A DNA stretch of 64,000 bases from Lewinellaceae bacterium (GTDB taxonomy: Bacteria; Bacteroidota; Bacteroidia; Chitinophagales; Saprospiraceae): positions 1 to 64,000 of the forward strand of contig JACJYB010000018.1 in the NCBI GenBank assembly GCA_020636355.1, read 5' to 3'. The notes under the pieces are model-generated. The model saw nothing but the letters and a program-made list of their open reading frames with translations, did not search any database and was not told where the DNA came from. A program made the translations under genes and the position numbers. This document shows positions 43,044 through 51,400 of the stretch, piece after piece. Within the stretch, counting starts at the first letter, position 1. Each line of letters opens with the position of its first letter.

Positions 43044-45992
43044 ATGGGACATGTGATCGTATTTAATTTGTACTTATTATTGAATGAAATCTGGGTACCT
43101 GAAGCCTGGCTTGCAGAATTGGATCAGGATGGCCGCCCCAGAGACCTGCTGCGTCGTATTTCTAAAACCCAAATGGTCGAATGGAATATTCAGGCTGAAG
43201 ACTATGTAATTCGATTGCTTGAATGGTGCGAAAAGTTGCAGTATGAGTCGCTGGACGAGAATTTCAGCCGTACGGTGAAGCGTAAAAGAGTATCCCTTAA
43301 AGAACTCTGGGCAGAGAAGGAGATCCGTTTGAGCATTGAAAAATACATAACGCGTCACCTGGATCAGTTTTACCAATTGGGGCAGAAACACGAGATATGG
43401 CTCAGCCGGGATGCGGCGACAAAGCCCATTTTATCCCATCATCTGCTCTCATTCGCTCCTTCACCTGTTACTGGCACGTTACATCTCTCCAAACACGATA
43501 ACGGACTTACCTACCAACTGGTCATTCGGGATGATCAAAATCAAAAAATGGAGCATGCATCCATATTGCCACTGGTCTACTCCACGCCCGGATGGTTTGC
43601 TCACCAGAATTCCATTTATCGCTTACCAGGCATCAGTGGCAAGATGTTACTTCCCTTCCGGGACAAAGAGGAGCTTGAAGTCCGAAAACAACACGAACGA
43701 ACCTGGTATCACCAATTTCTCAAGAAAAACATCGACCGTGATGCCCAGGTCGCAACAGAAGGCTTTCGCTGGGAGGAACAGACACAATTAAACTGTAGTC
43801 AGATTTCTTTTTTCAGCCATCTGTTTGACGGACGTCTATTGATGCGGTTGCAATTTGAATATCCGGACGCCCAATTTTTACTTGGAGACCGGCAACAAAT
43901 CCGGAGCAAGATCATCATTCCCGAAGCCATGGACGAAGAGGTCCGTATCGTTAAGATTATTCGAAATGAAGCGCAGGAACAAGCTACCCTGGACTTTCTC
44001 CAGTCGTTGGGGCTTGCGTTAGACTATCCCCACTTTTACTGGCCAGAGTCCGATGCATTAAGTGATTTGGTTCATTTCCTCCGGGAAAACAACAACGCGC
44101 TCAAGGAACACGGTATTTTTTGCGAATACAACCATCCGGAGAGCAGGGCGCCACTGGCTCTTGATCCACCGGTTGTTGTTACAAACACCAAAAAGAGCGG
44201 TGATTGGTTTGACCTAACCATCAACATACAGATAGGCTCCCGTCAAATCCCCTTCCGTGCCTTGGTTGATGCAATCCGCCGCCGGTCGGAATTCTTTCAA
44301 TTGCCGGACGGTTCTGTTTTTCTCATCCCACCTACTTGGCATACCCGCTACCGGGAATTGGCTGATTTTATGAGCGTACAGAATGACGAGGCGGATTCTG
44401 GGTACGATGCGTGCGTAAGGCTGCATGCCATGCAAAGCCACTTGCTGGAAGCCCTGGACCTCCAGCCAGCCAATACGAACTCCTCTTCCTTGCCTTCCGT
44501 TGCCCTTACCACCTGGGAAGGTGCTGAGTGGGTCAAAGCAAACCTGCGCCCTTACCAGGAAAAAGGTGTGCTCTGGATCCTGAATCTATGGCAACAAACA
44601 CGGGGAGCCTGCCTGGCCGATGATATGGGACTAGGAAAAACATTGCAAGCGATAGCGGCTTTAGGTCACCACAAACAGCTTAAGAAAGCCATGATACCGG
44701 TGGCCGAAGAATCCCTGAGTTCACCGGCTTGTCAGTTGAGTCTTTTTGATACAAGCTATACCCAAACCATTCTCCCACTCCAGGCTTTACTGGTGGTACC
44801 CGCTTCATTGGTGTACAATTGGAAGCAAGAAATCAAGAAGTTTGCACCGGGCTTTTTCGTCTATTGCCATACCGGACCGAAACGATCGAAGGACAGCCGC
44901 GCATTACTAGCCCATGATATCGTTCTCACGACCTACCACACCTTGCGGGAAGATTCTGACTGGATGGTCCCATTAAAATGGGAGTTTGTAATTCTCGATG
45001 AAAGCCAACATATTAAAAACCGAAGTTCTGATATTTCCCGTACAGTGCGAAAATTGCAAGCCGGACGCAGGCTCGCCTTGAGTGGTACTCCTGTGGAGAA
45101 CAACTTGTCCGAGCTCTGGAGCCTTTTCAATTTTGTGAATGCACCTTTGTTGGGATCCTATCAGGGATTTCAGCACCAATATCAAAATCCCATCGAAAAA
45201 GATGGAAATACCGAAGTCAAATCGCGTCTTCGGGAGTTGATAGCTCCCTATTTTCTCCGGCGACGTAAAAATGAAGTGGCACCGGAACTTCCTCCGCTTA
45301 CTCGTCAGGTCTTGTGGGTGGAGCTGGATGCCCGTCAAGCAGAACTTTATGAAAAGACCAAGTCTGCAGCGCGCAACGAATTACTTGCCATAGAACCCAG
45401 CCACGAATACACTTTTCAGGCGCTCAGGATCCTGATGAAGCTTAGACAAACTGCCTGCCATCCCGCTCTGGTGGGTGCGGAAGACCTGCCCAGTGGTAAA
45501 ATGATGGCTGTTCTGGAAGAATTCCAACAAATCCATGACCAGGGAAGTAAAGTACTGGTTTTCAGCAGCTTTGAAAAACACTTAAGCTTATACAGTGCAT
45601 GGCTGGAGGCACAAGGGTACCACTATGCCTGGTTAAGCGGAAGCAGCTCCCAGGAAGAGCGACGGTCAGCAGTGGAGAAGTTCCAGGAAGATCCGGAAGT
45701 CACCATCTTCCTGATCACGCTAAAGGCCGGAGGTACCGGCCTCAATCTGACTGCGGCGGATTACGTCTTTCTACTGGATCCCTGGTGGAATCCGCATGCC
45801 GAAGAGCAGGCTATTGCCCGGGCTCACCGCATCGGCCAGGACAAACCGGTGCATGTAATCCGGTTTATAGCCTCGGCCACCATCGAAGAGAAGATTCTGC
45901 ATTTGCAGGCAGATAAATGGCAGCTAAACAGTGGACTGATTGACGACGAACTGCCTCCGCTCACCCGGGAGGAGATCCGGAGTCTGTTGTGA
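43044..45992 (+). CDS. SNF2-family DEAD/DEAH ATPase
   Basis: 982 residues. The N-terminal ~500 residues have no domain I recognise except weak beta patterns; the C-terminal half is a full SNF2 ATPase: Walker A DDMGLGKT (about 525-532), motif II VILDESQHIKN (about 650), SGTPVENNLSELWSLF, and in the second lobe LSGSSSQEERRSAVEKFQED, LKAGGTGLNLTAADYVFLLDPWWNPHAEEQAIARAHRIGQ. It remodels DNA- or RNA-polymerase-bound complexes, like bacterial HepA-like proteins. Unusually for this phylum, the ATG is preceded by a good Shine-Dalgarno core (GGAG, 8 bases before). Confidence 0.88.
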   Translation: MGHVIVFNLYLLLNEIWVPEAWLAELDQDGRPRDLLRRISKTQMVEWNIQAEDYVIRLLEWCEKLQYESLDENFSRTVKRKRVSLKELWAEKEIRLSIEKYITRHLDQFYQLGQKHEIWLSRDAATKPILSHHLLSFAPSPVTGTLHLSKHDNGLTYQLVIRDDQNQKMEHASILPLVYSTPGWFAHQNSIYRLPGISGKMLLPFRDKEELEVRKQHERTWYHQFLKKNIDRDAQVATEGFRWEEQTQLNCSQISFFSHLFDGRLLMRLQFEYPDAQFLLGDRQQIRSKIIIPEAMDEEVRIVKIIRNEAQEQATLDFLQSLGLALDYPHFYWPESDALSDLVHFLRENNNALKEHGIFCEYNHPESRAPLALDPPVVVTNTKKSGDWFDLTINIQIGSRQIPFRALVDAIRRRSEFFQLPDGSVFLIPPTWHTRYRELADFMSVQNDEADSGYDACVRLHAMQSHLLEALDLQPANTNSSSLPSVALTTWEGAEWVKANLRPYQEKGVLWILNLWQQTRGACLADDMGLGKTLQAIAALGHHKQLKKAMIPVAEESLSSPACQLSLFDTSYTQTILPLQALLVVPASLVYNWKQEIKKFAPGFFVYCHTGPKRSKDSRALLAHDIVLTTYHTLREDSDWMVPLKWEFVILDESQHIKNRSSDISRTVRKLQAGRRLALSGTPVENNLSELWSLFNFVNAPLLGSYQGFQHQYQNPIEKDGNTEVKSRLRELIAPYFLRRRKNEVAPELPPLTRQVLWVELDARQAELYEKTKSAARNELLAIEPSHEYTFQALRILMKLRQTACHPALVGAEDLPSGKMMAVLEEFQQIHDQGSKVLVFSSFEKHLSLYSAWLEAQGYHYAWLSGSSSQEERRSAVEKFQEDPEVTIFLITLKAGGTGLNLTAADYVFLLDPWWNPHAEEQAIARAHRIGQDKPVHVIRFIASATIEEKILHLQADKWQLNSGLIDDELPPLTREEIRSLL

Positions 45993-46045
45993 CAGGGACC
46001 AATGACTTCTCCAGGTTGCATTATGCGTGACCGATTACCTCGTTC

Positions 46046-46427
46046 GTCTCAGCGAGGCTTCTCGGAGCGAGCCGACACTGTCCGGTGGGGTTATGCAAAA
46101 CGGATTGAGTCGCTCGTACCTCGCTCGCAATGACAACTAACTGTCTCAGCGAGGCATCTCGGAGCGTGCCGACACTGTCTATTGGAGTTGCAAAACGGAT
46201 TGCGTCGCTCGTACCTCGCTCGCAATGACAACTAACTTTCTCAGCGAAGCTTCTCGGAGCGTGCCGACACTGTCTATTGGAATTGCAAAATGGATTGCGT
46301 CGCTCGTACCTCGCTCGCAATGACAACTAACTTTCTCAGCAAGGCATCTCGGAGCGTGCCGACGCTGTCCGGTGGGGTTATGCAAGACGGATTGCGTCGC
46401 TCGTACCTCGCTCGCAATGACTCTGGT
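46046..46427 (-). repeat. interspersed repeat in inverted orientation, four tandem units of ~95 bp
   Basis: Units start near 46046, 46143, 46238 and 46333. The reverse complement of a unit reads GTCATTGCGAGCGAGG..ACG..CAATCCGT..ACAGTGTCGGC..GAGATGCCTCGCTGAGAC, so it is the family found at 571-798 and 3172-3481, here as a diverged subgroup. Together with the following AC-rich tract it fills the gene-free interval 45993-46569. No insertion sequence genes are present. Confidence 0.87.
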
Positions 46428-46429
46428 TA

Positions 46430-46496
46430 CCACAACTCCACAACTCCACAAAACCACAACACCACAAGACCACAACACCACAACTCCACACCCCTC
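46430..46496 (+). repeat. CCACAACTCCACAA-type low-complexity tract
   Basis: About 65 bases made almost entirely of ACCACAAC, TCCACAAC and similar words. A shorter tract of the same composition lies at 10990-11052. Intergenic; no coding appearance. The following 70 bases before the aminotransferase start show no clear promoter. Confidence 0.7.
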
Positions 46497-46569
46497 CTCC
46501 TCCCGTGAGTACCATCACATTGTAGCAATGGTTAATTTCGTATTTTAGTCCGTAAGAAGTATACGCATC

Positions 46570-48087
46570 ATGTCCGAGTCTTATTTCAAACCTTATCGCG
46601 AACACACCATTGGCTCTCATCAACAATTTGATACAGCATACGGCTCCAAACCCATTGTCTATGCGGATTGGACAGCTTCCGGTCGTCTGTACGGACCCAT
46701 CGAAAACCGGTTGGCGGAGATGTATCCCTATGTTGGAAACACGCATACCGAGACGACCGTTACGGGGTCATTGATGACGCAAGCTTACAAGGCATCCAAG
46801 AAGATCATCAAAAAGCATGTCGGGGCGAATGAGGAAGATGTTTTGGTTTACTTCGGATCGGGTATGACCGGAGCCATCAATAAATTTCAACGGATCCTGG
46901 GCTTCAAAGTCCCTGAGCGCGCTCTTGAATACCTGAAACTCAATGAAAATGGCTCCCTGTACCGGAGTCTGAAACCAGCCAATGACCGGCCTATCGTGTT
47001 CATTACCCATATGGAACACCATTCAAACCATACTTCCTGGCTGGAGACAGTTTGTGATGTTGAGATCATCCAGGCTACACCGGACGGATTAGTCGACCTG
47101 AATCACTTTGCCCAATTGATAGAGAACTACCAGGACCGGCCCATGAAAATTGCTGCCGTGACGGCTTGTTCCAATGTAACCGGCATCATGACACCCTACC
47201 ATGAGATGGCAAAAATGATCCATCAAGCGGGTGGTTATTGCTTTGTAGATTTCGCCTGCTCAGGGCCATATGTGGAGATGAACATGCACCCAGAGGAACC
47301 AGGAGCCCACCTCGATGCCATTTATTTTTCACCACATAAATTTCTGGGAGGGCCTGGCACACCCGGCGTTCTGGTCTTTAATCAAAAACTATACACAAAC
47401 CGGATCCCCGATCAACCCGGCGGGGGAACCGTCCTGTATACAAATCCCTGGAAGTTCCACGAATATCTTGAAGACATTGAAGAAAGGGAAGATGGTGGCA
47501 CCCCACCCTTCCTGCAAGGCATCAAAGCAGCCATGGCCATTCAGCTGAAAGAAGAAATGGGCGTCCAGCGCATGATGCAACGCGAAGAAGAACTACTAAA
47601 AATCGTCTTTGACCGGTTAGCCCGCCAACCCAAAATTCATGTCCTGGCTGGAGAACATCAGCATAGGCTCGGTGTCATTGCTTTTTATATTGATGGGGTG
47701 CACTACAACCTGGCAGCGCGTATTCTGAATGACCGTTTTGGAATTCAGGTGCGCAGCGGTTGTGCCTGTGCCGGAACCTATGGGCATTACCTGTTGCACA
47801 TCAATCAGGATGTATCAATGGCTATTTTCCGGGAGATCGCCCGCGGTAACCTGACGCATAAACCCGGCTGGGTGCGCATGTCGATTCATCCAACCATGTC
47901 GGACGAAGAAGCAAACTACATTATGGACGCCATCGATGAAATGATGGAACATGCAGCAGAATGGGAAAAGGATTACCATTACGATGCACAGTCTAACGAG
48001 TACATTCACAAAACTTTTAAAGATCCATGTCCTCAAATGATTCAGGACTGGATGTATGCTCCATTCGAGGAAATGGCTAACGTATAA
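46570..48087 (+). CDS. class V aminotransferase (cysteine-desulfurase-like)
   Basis: 505 residues, longer than standard cysteine desulfurases (~400). PLP-binding fold with YADWTASGRLYGPIE near the start, FITHMEHHSNHTSW, VTACSNVTG, and IYFSPHKFLGGPGTPGVLV with the PLP Lys at about 257. RSGCACAGTYGHYLL near residue 395 has a Cys in the position of the desulfurase catalytic loop. The last ~80 residues form an extra helical extension. It may move sulfur or cleave another C-S/C-N bond; substrate unknown. Single gene after the repeat block. Confidence 0.82.
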   Translation: MSESYFKPYREHTIGSHQQFDTAYGSKPIVYADWTASGRLYGPIENRLAEMYPYVGNTHTETTVTGSLMTQAYKASKKIIKKHVGANEEDVLVYFGSGMTGAINKFQRILGFKVPERALEYLKLNENGSLYRSLKPANDRPIVFITHMEHHSNHTSWLETVCDVEIIQATPDGLVDLNHFAQLIENYQDRPMKIAAVTACSNVTGIMTPYHEMAKMIHQAGGYCFVDFACSGPYVEMNMHPEEPGAHLDAIYFSPHKFLGGPGTPGVLVFNQKLYTNRIPDQPGGGTVLYTNPWKFHEYLEDIEEREDGGTPPFLQGIKAAMAIQLKEEMGVQRMMQREEELLKIVFDRLARQPKIHVLAGEHQHRLGVIAFYIDGVHYNLAARILNDRFGIQVRSGCACAGTYGHYLLHINQDVSMAIFREIARGNLTHKPGWVRMSIHPTMSDEEANYIMDAIDEMMEHAAEWEKDYHYDAQSNEYIHKTFKDPCPQMIQDWMYAPFEEMANV

Positions 48088-48151
48088 GCCCATTCAAGGC
48101 ATAGCCAATCATCCGGACATCCAGAACGAATGGCTGTTTTGTCCATAGGTT

Positions 48152-48535
48152 CTAATTCAACTGCATTTCGAGCAATTGTAAAATATCCGTAGGAACTTTC
48201 ACCAGCATAACCTTCCGGCCACGCTGGGCTATTGGCTGGCGGATGATTTCCGGATGCTTGCTGATCAGCGTAAGCCAATCTTCTGTATCCAGGTCTACTT
48301 CCGGAAAAAGTTCTTTATACTCCTGGGACTCCTTGCAAACCAGTGCTTCCGGATGCATTCCCAGTCCATCCAATAGTTCCTCCAACTGGGTTGGAGTCAA
48401 AGGCTCACGGAGTAAATTGACGGTATGCACCGGAACTTTGGATTCCTCCAGGATGGCGAGGGTCTGCTTGGATGTCTCCGAATCCGGGAGAAAATAGACA
48501 TTCAACTGATTCGGGATTTTTGTTAGCTCGGACAT
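48152..48535 (-). CDS. ArsC/Spx-like protein without the catalytic cysteine
   Basis: 127 residues from the ATG at 48533-48535. Thioredoxin-fold ArsC family by pattern: N-terminal strand VYFLPDSETSKQTLAILEE, then VNLLREPLTPTQLEELLDGLG, ALVCKESQEYKELF, LTLISKHPEIIRQPIAQRGRKVMLVKVP. In active arsenate reductases and Spx the first loop has a Cys (xxCxxC/S-K); here it is DSETSK, so the nucleophile is missing. The RQPIAQRG segment corresponds to the conserved RPI(v) motif. Probably not a reductase; possibly a structural or Spx-like regulatory relative. Convergent with the aminotransferase gene. Confidence 0.72.
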   Translation of the reverse strand: MSELTKIPNQLNVYFLPDSETSKQTLAILEESKVPVHTVNLLREPLTPTQLEELLDGLGMHPEALVCKESQEYKELFPEVDLDTEDWLTLISKHPEIIRQPIAQRGRKVMLVKVPTDILQLLEMQLN

Positions 48536-48613
48536 GGTGCTATGTTTTTGGTTATCCAAAAAGACAAACTTCTACTTATAGAACACCGAATCAAGCCAGA
48601 TGATTTATCTCGA

Positions 48614-48662
48614 ACCGTTAAAATCTCAAGATCCCGGCACCACACCCACTGCATCTTGCATC
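48614..48662 (-). repeat. echo of the M14 carboxypeptidase 3' end, copy 1
   Basis: On the minus strand it encodes MQDAVGVVPGS and a stop, against MQNAVMVVPGY and a stop at the true gene end (50479). Identity falls off on both sides. It lies in the gene-poor stretch 48560-49070, whose other contents are a short coding remnant (48771-48893) and nothing else I can identify. Confidence 0.55.
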
Positions 48663-48770
48663 CTCCAAACATTGATCCTCTACCCTATCCACGGAAAGCG
48701 TCCAAAAGGATCTACCGGTAACAGCGATAAGCAAGTCCTTGACTCCGGTTAAGACACTACAAGCAGCTAA

Positions 48771-48893
48771 ATAGCTATTAAGAAAATCTTTCTAATTTTG
48801 AGCACTTGATTGCGCATTTGGGCCCGAACCCGTTCGATAAGGAGTTAATGGCTGGGAAATTGGATGAATTTTCTCTGAAAGCTTTCTCCTGAA
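48771..48893 (+). pseudogene. short coding remnant, possibly Fpg/Nei glycosylase
   Basis: A 40-codon open stretch without start codon. Its translation contains FEHLIAHLGPNPFDKELMAGKL, with HLGPNPF resembling the HLGPEPL motif between the N-terminal domain and the helix-two-turn-helix of formamidopyrimidine-DNA glycosylases. Nothing similar continues before or after it. Tentative, because the match is short. Confidence 0.3.
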
Positions 48894-49070
48894 AGCATAA
48901 TGACTTAATCAAGGGACAAGCGCTGAACCTATTATTTCTGGCCTTGTTATTTTGGAATAGTAGCCTTACCATGAGCAATAGCAGTTACCAATCCTCTACC
49001 GTTTCAGTGGTCAAGGGGTGGTTTCTCGATAGTAGTTGGCTTATAAATTCTGGCTTGGAGGTAGCCATTC

Positions 49071-49661
49071 ATGTTATTTAAACGCATTAAATCGAATAAA
49101 GATATATCAGACAATGAATTTGATAAAGTTTATCCGAAAAGTATCCGGACATTATCCGACCTGCACTTTACATCCGTAAAAGTGGCAAAATTAGCTTCTG
49201 ATTTCCTCTGTGAGAAAAGTAATCCTGTCCTCGATATCGGTGCCGGGGTTGGAAAATTTTGTATGATCGGCTCCTCATGGACAAAAGGAGAATATATAGG
49301 TGTGGAACAGAGGGCCAATCTGTGCGAAATAGCCAATCAGGTGATTGAAAGATATGAACTTGATCGCGTAAGCATGGTAAATGCCAATATTTTAGACATA
49401 CCTTTTTCAGAATTTAAATCATTTTACTTTTTTAATGCTTTCCACGAAAATATTTGCAAGGATGATCCGATTGATCAATCCACAGACCTTGGCCGCCATT
49501 TGTACGACGCCTATGTGAAATACATGCGGGAAGAATTGGATTCAATGCCTCAAGGGACAAGATTGGTTACCTATTATGGTTTTTTAAAAGAAGTACCAAA
49601 ATCCTATAAATTAGTCCACGAAGCAGAAGGTGGACCACTGAAATTTTGGGAGAGATCGTAA
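49071..49661 (+). CDS. SAM-dependent methyltransferase
   Basis: 196 residues. Motif I PVLDIGAGVGKFCMIG (about 53-68), acidic end of strand 2 in YIGVEQRANL, then MVNANILDIPF (motif II/III region) and FFNAFHENI (motif IV position). This is a Rossmann-fold class I methyltransferase; the C-terminal GTRLVTYYGFLKEVPKSYKLV supports the fold. Substrate unknown. It is isolated in a region with gene debris on both sides and is AT-rich, so it may have been acquired. Confidence 0.8.
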   Translation: MLFKRIKSNKDISDNEFDKVYPKSIRTLSDLHFTSVKVAKLASDFLCEKSNPVLDIGAGVGKFCMIGSSWTKGEYIGVEQRANLCEIANQVIERYELDRVSMVNANILDIPFSEFKSFYFFNAFHENICKDDPIDQSTDLGRHLYDAYVKYMREELDSMPQGTRLVTYYGFLKEVPKSYKLVHEAEGGPLKFWERS

Positions 49662-49731
49662 GTATCTATTTAACCCAAGATCTGTTTAATTCATTTCACA
49701 GTTATTTTTTATACCCGGAAACAATAGGCTT

Positions 49732-49774
49732 CACCCCTTAAAATCCCGGCACCACCATCACCATATTTTACATC
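49732..49774 (-). repeat. echo of the M14 carboxypeptidase 3' end, copy 2
   Basis: CACCCCTTAA and GGCACCACCATCACC, ATTTTACATCA match 50473-50516 closely. On the minus strand it would read M-stop-NMVMVVPGF-stop against MQNAVMVVPGY-stop. It sits in the gene-free stretch 49662-50126, which is AT-rich and otherwise shows nothing I can name. Confidence 0.6.
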
Positions 49775-50126
49775 ACCCTTACCATTTCACGTCCGCAGTA
49801 CCGATGGAAACAGCACTAAAAAACCCATATCTTCCAATGATATTGGAATGTATTGGCCGCTGATTGGTGAAAGCATTACTCAAGGTACTTTCCTCATGAT
49901 TCAAACTCTCATAGAACTTGTATCATTAATCTGTGAAAACATCAATCATTGGATGGACATATAGTGGATTTTTCTATTAATATTTTCATGTAAATAGAAT
50001 GAAATGAAAAACAATTTATAATCCAAATAGGATCGATTATTCAAACCATTATCATTTCATAATAAAATAGTACAATCTCACTGTAATCAATGCAACCAAA
50101 CTGGCAATAATCACAATAAAATTGAA

Positions 50127-50309
50127 CTATTTAATATTTGTATTTGATGATTCTTTATTGATTAAAAAAGCGCCTAGGATTAAAAGCACGATACCAACAA
50201 AAACAATAGCATTTCTCAGATAAACACTCTCAATTTCGTCTCTTATTATAGCCAACAATCCCAATAGAACAAAACAAGCAGTGGCCAATATTTCATATTT
50301 ACGATTCAT
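50127..50309 (-). CDS. small two-helix membrane protein
   Basis: 60 residues: MNRKYEILATACFVLLGLLAII, a short charged loop (RDEIESVYLRN) and a second hydrophobic helix (AIVFVGIVLLILGAFLI) with a hydrophilic tail. Both ends would be on the same side of the inner membrane. No known motif. It is AT-rich and close to gene debris, so its reality rests on the clear two-helix design. Confidence 0.5.
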   Translation of the reverse strand: MNRKYEILATACFVLLGLLAIIRDEIESVYLRNAIVFVGIVLLILGAFLINKESSNTNIK

Positions 50310-50478
50310 AATTTCAATTTAATGAAAATTGGCCAATCAGATGACATCATTCCAAGGTAGAGACTCAACCTGACAGAACATTCAAATTACTTACGTAATT
50401 ACCGAAAGAATAAACCAATATACCTTTCCAAAAATAGTATATCCCCGGTCATTCATAGACAATCATTTTGGCCACCCC

Positions 50479-51360
50479 TTAATACCCCGGCACCACCATC
50501 ACCGCATTTTGCATCATGCGGCTGGTACCCCGCCAGAACATTCGAAACTGGGTATTATCGGGCAACAAGACGATCTTACCGCGTCCCAGAGGCACTACCG
50601 CCGCAAATGCATTTCCAGCTAACACTTTAAGGTTTGCCGTGTCCGCATAGCCGCTGGCGAGGACCTGACTCGAATCCTGCACATAATAACCCACCGTCTG
50701 AAGTTCAGCTGCCGGTTTGATAGCCATAGGACCAAAATTCAAGGAATAAACTTCTTTTTTAACCCCGAATGCCAACGGATTGGTGTTATCGACCAAGCCA
50801 TTCAGGGCTGATCCCGGGATGCGTTTTTTACCGAAGTAATCCTGCCGCTCGGAATAGGGTAAATACATCAGCGTTTTGGTCGTATCCTTAGGGGACTTTG
50901 TCATGGTTACTTTTGGCCAAATAGATTTTTCGTCGTTGTTGGTAAAATAATTCACCGCACTCTCGGTTGCAATCACGGTTCCTCCGGCCTGGATCCATGC
51001 TTTTAACTGGCCCGCATCTTCCTTGGCAAACACTTCATTCAAGCCGTTTCCACCTCCTGCGAGAATCAGCACATTGTAATCATTCAGATCCACATAGCCG
51101 TAACGCTGACCGAATTTGGGCAACGAGGACTGCATCAGCACACTTCCCCGCACCCGCTGAACCGGTAGTTTGGTCTCCTGGTCAAATAACCAAGATATCT
51201 GGCCTACCGTCTGGGAAGAGAAAGGATCATCAACCAGCATGGCCACTTTGGGCTGTTCGATGGGATGACTGTACCGGGAAGCAAGGTCCATTCCTTCGAC
51301 CATCCTACCGGATTCGATGGCCTTAATCTCAACCTGAGCTTCCATGGCAACAGATTTCAT
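50479..51360 (-). CDS. M14 zinc carboxypeptidase, C-terminal part (separated by frameshifts)
   Basis: 293 residues from MKSVAMEAQV. It has no peptidase motif of its own; it is the C-terminal glutamine-amidotransferase-like portion (VAMLVDDPFSSQTVGQISWLFD, YNVLILAGGGNGLNEVF, ESAVNYFTNNDE) that normally follows the catalytic domain in the ~850-residue M14 peptidases of this phylum. The two parts are joined by about 40 bases in which a third frame reads AGTLVILAGRNLGK; one missing base in CC(N)GCAGG and one in AAA(A)GAGG would restore one continuous protein. The start codon used here is therefore probably internal to the original gene. Confidence 0.75.
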   Translation of the reverse strand: MKSVAMEAQVEIKAIESGRMVEGMDLASRYSHPIEQPKVAMLVDDPFSSQTVGQISWLFDQETKLPVQRVRGSVLMQSSLPKFGQRYGYVDLNDYNVLILAGGGNGLNEVFAKEDAGQLKAWIQAGGTVIATESAVNYFTNNDEKSIWPKVTMTKSPKDTTKTLMYLPYSERQDYFGKKRIPGSALNGLVDNTNPLAFGVKKEVYSLNFGPMAIKPAAELQTVGYYVQDSSQVLASGYADTANLKVLAGNAFAAVVPLGRGKIVLLPDNTQFRMFWRGTSRMMQNAVMVVPGY

Positions 51361-51400
51361 GTCGGCTGCAATGACATCCTCTTTCCCAGATTACGGCCGG

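Noticed and set aside
46046..46427. CRISPR array
   Set aside because: Four ~95-bp units are contiguous and the whole unit is similar; no short repeat/variable spacer alternation.
46021..46508. Reading frames on both strands in the second repeat block
   Set aside because: Same reason: tandem units give periodic translations, and no known motif appears.
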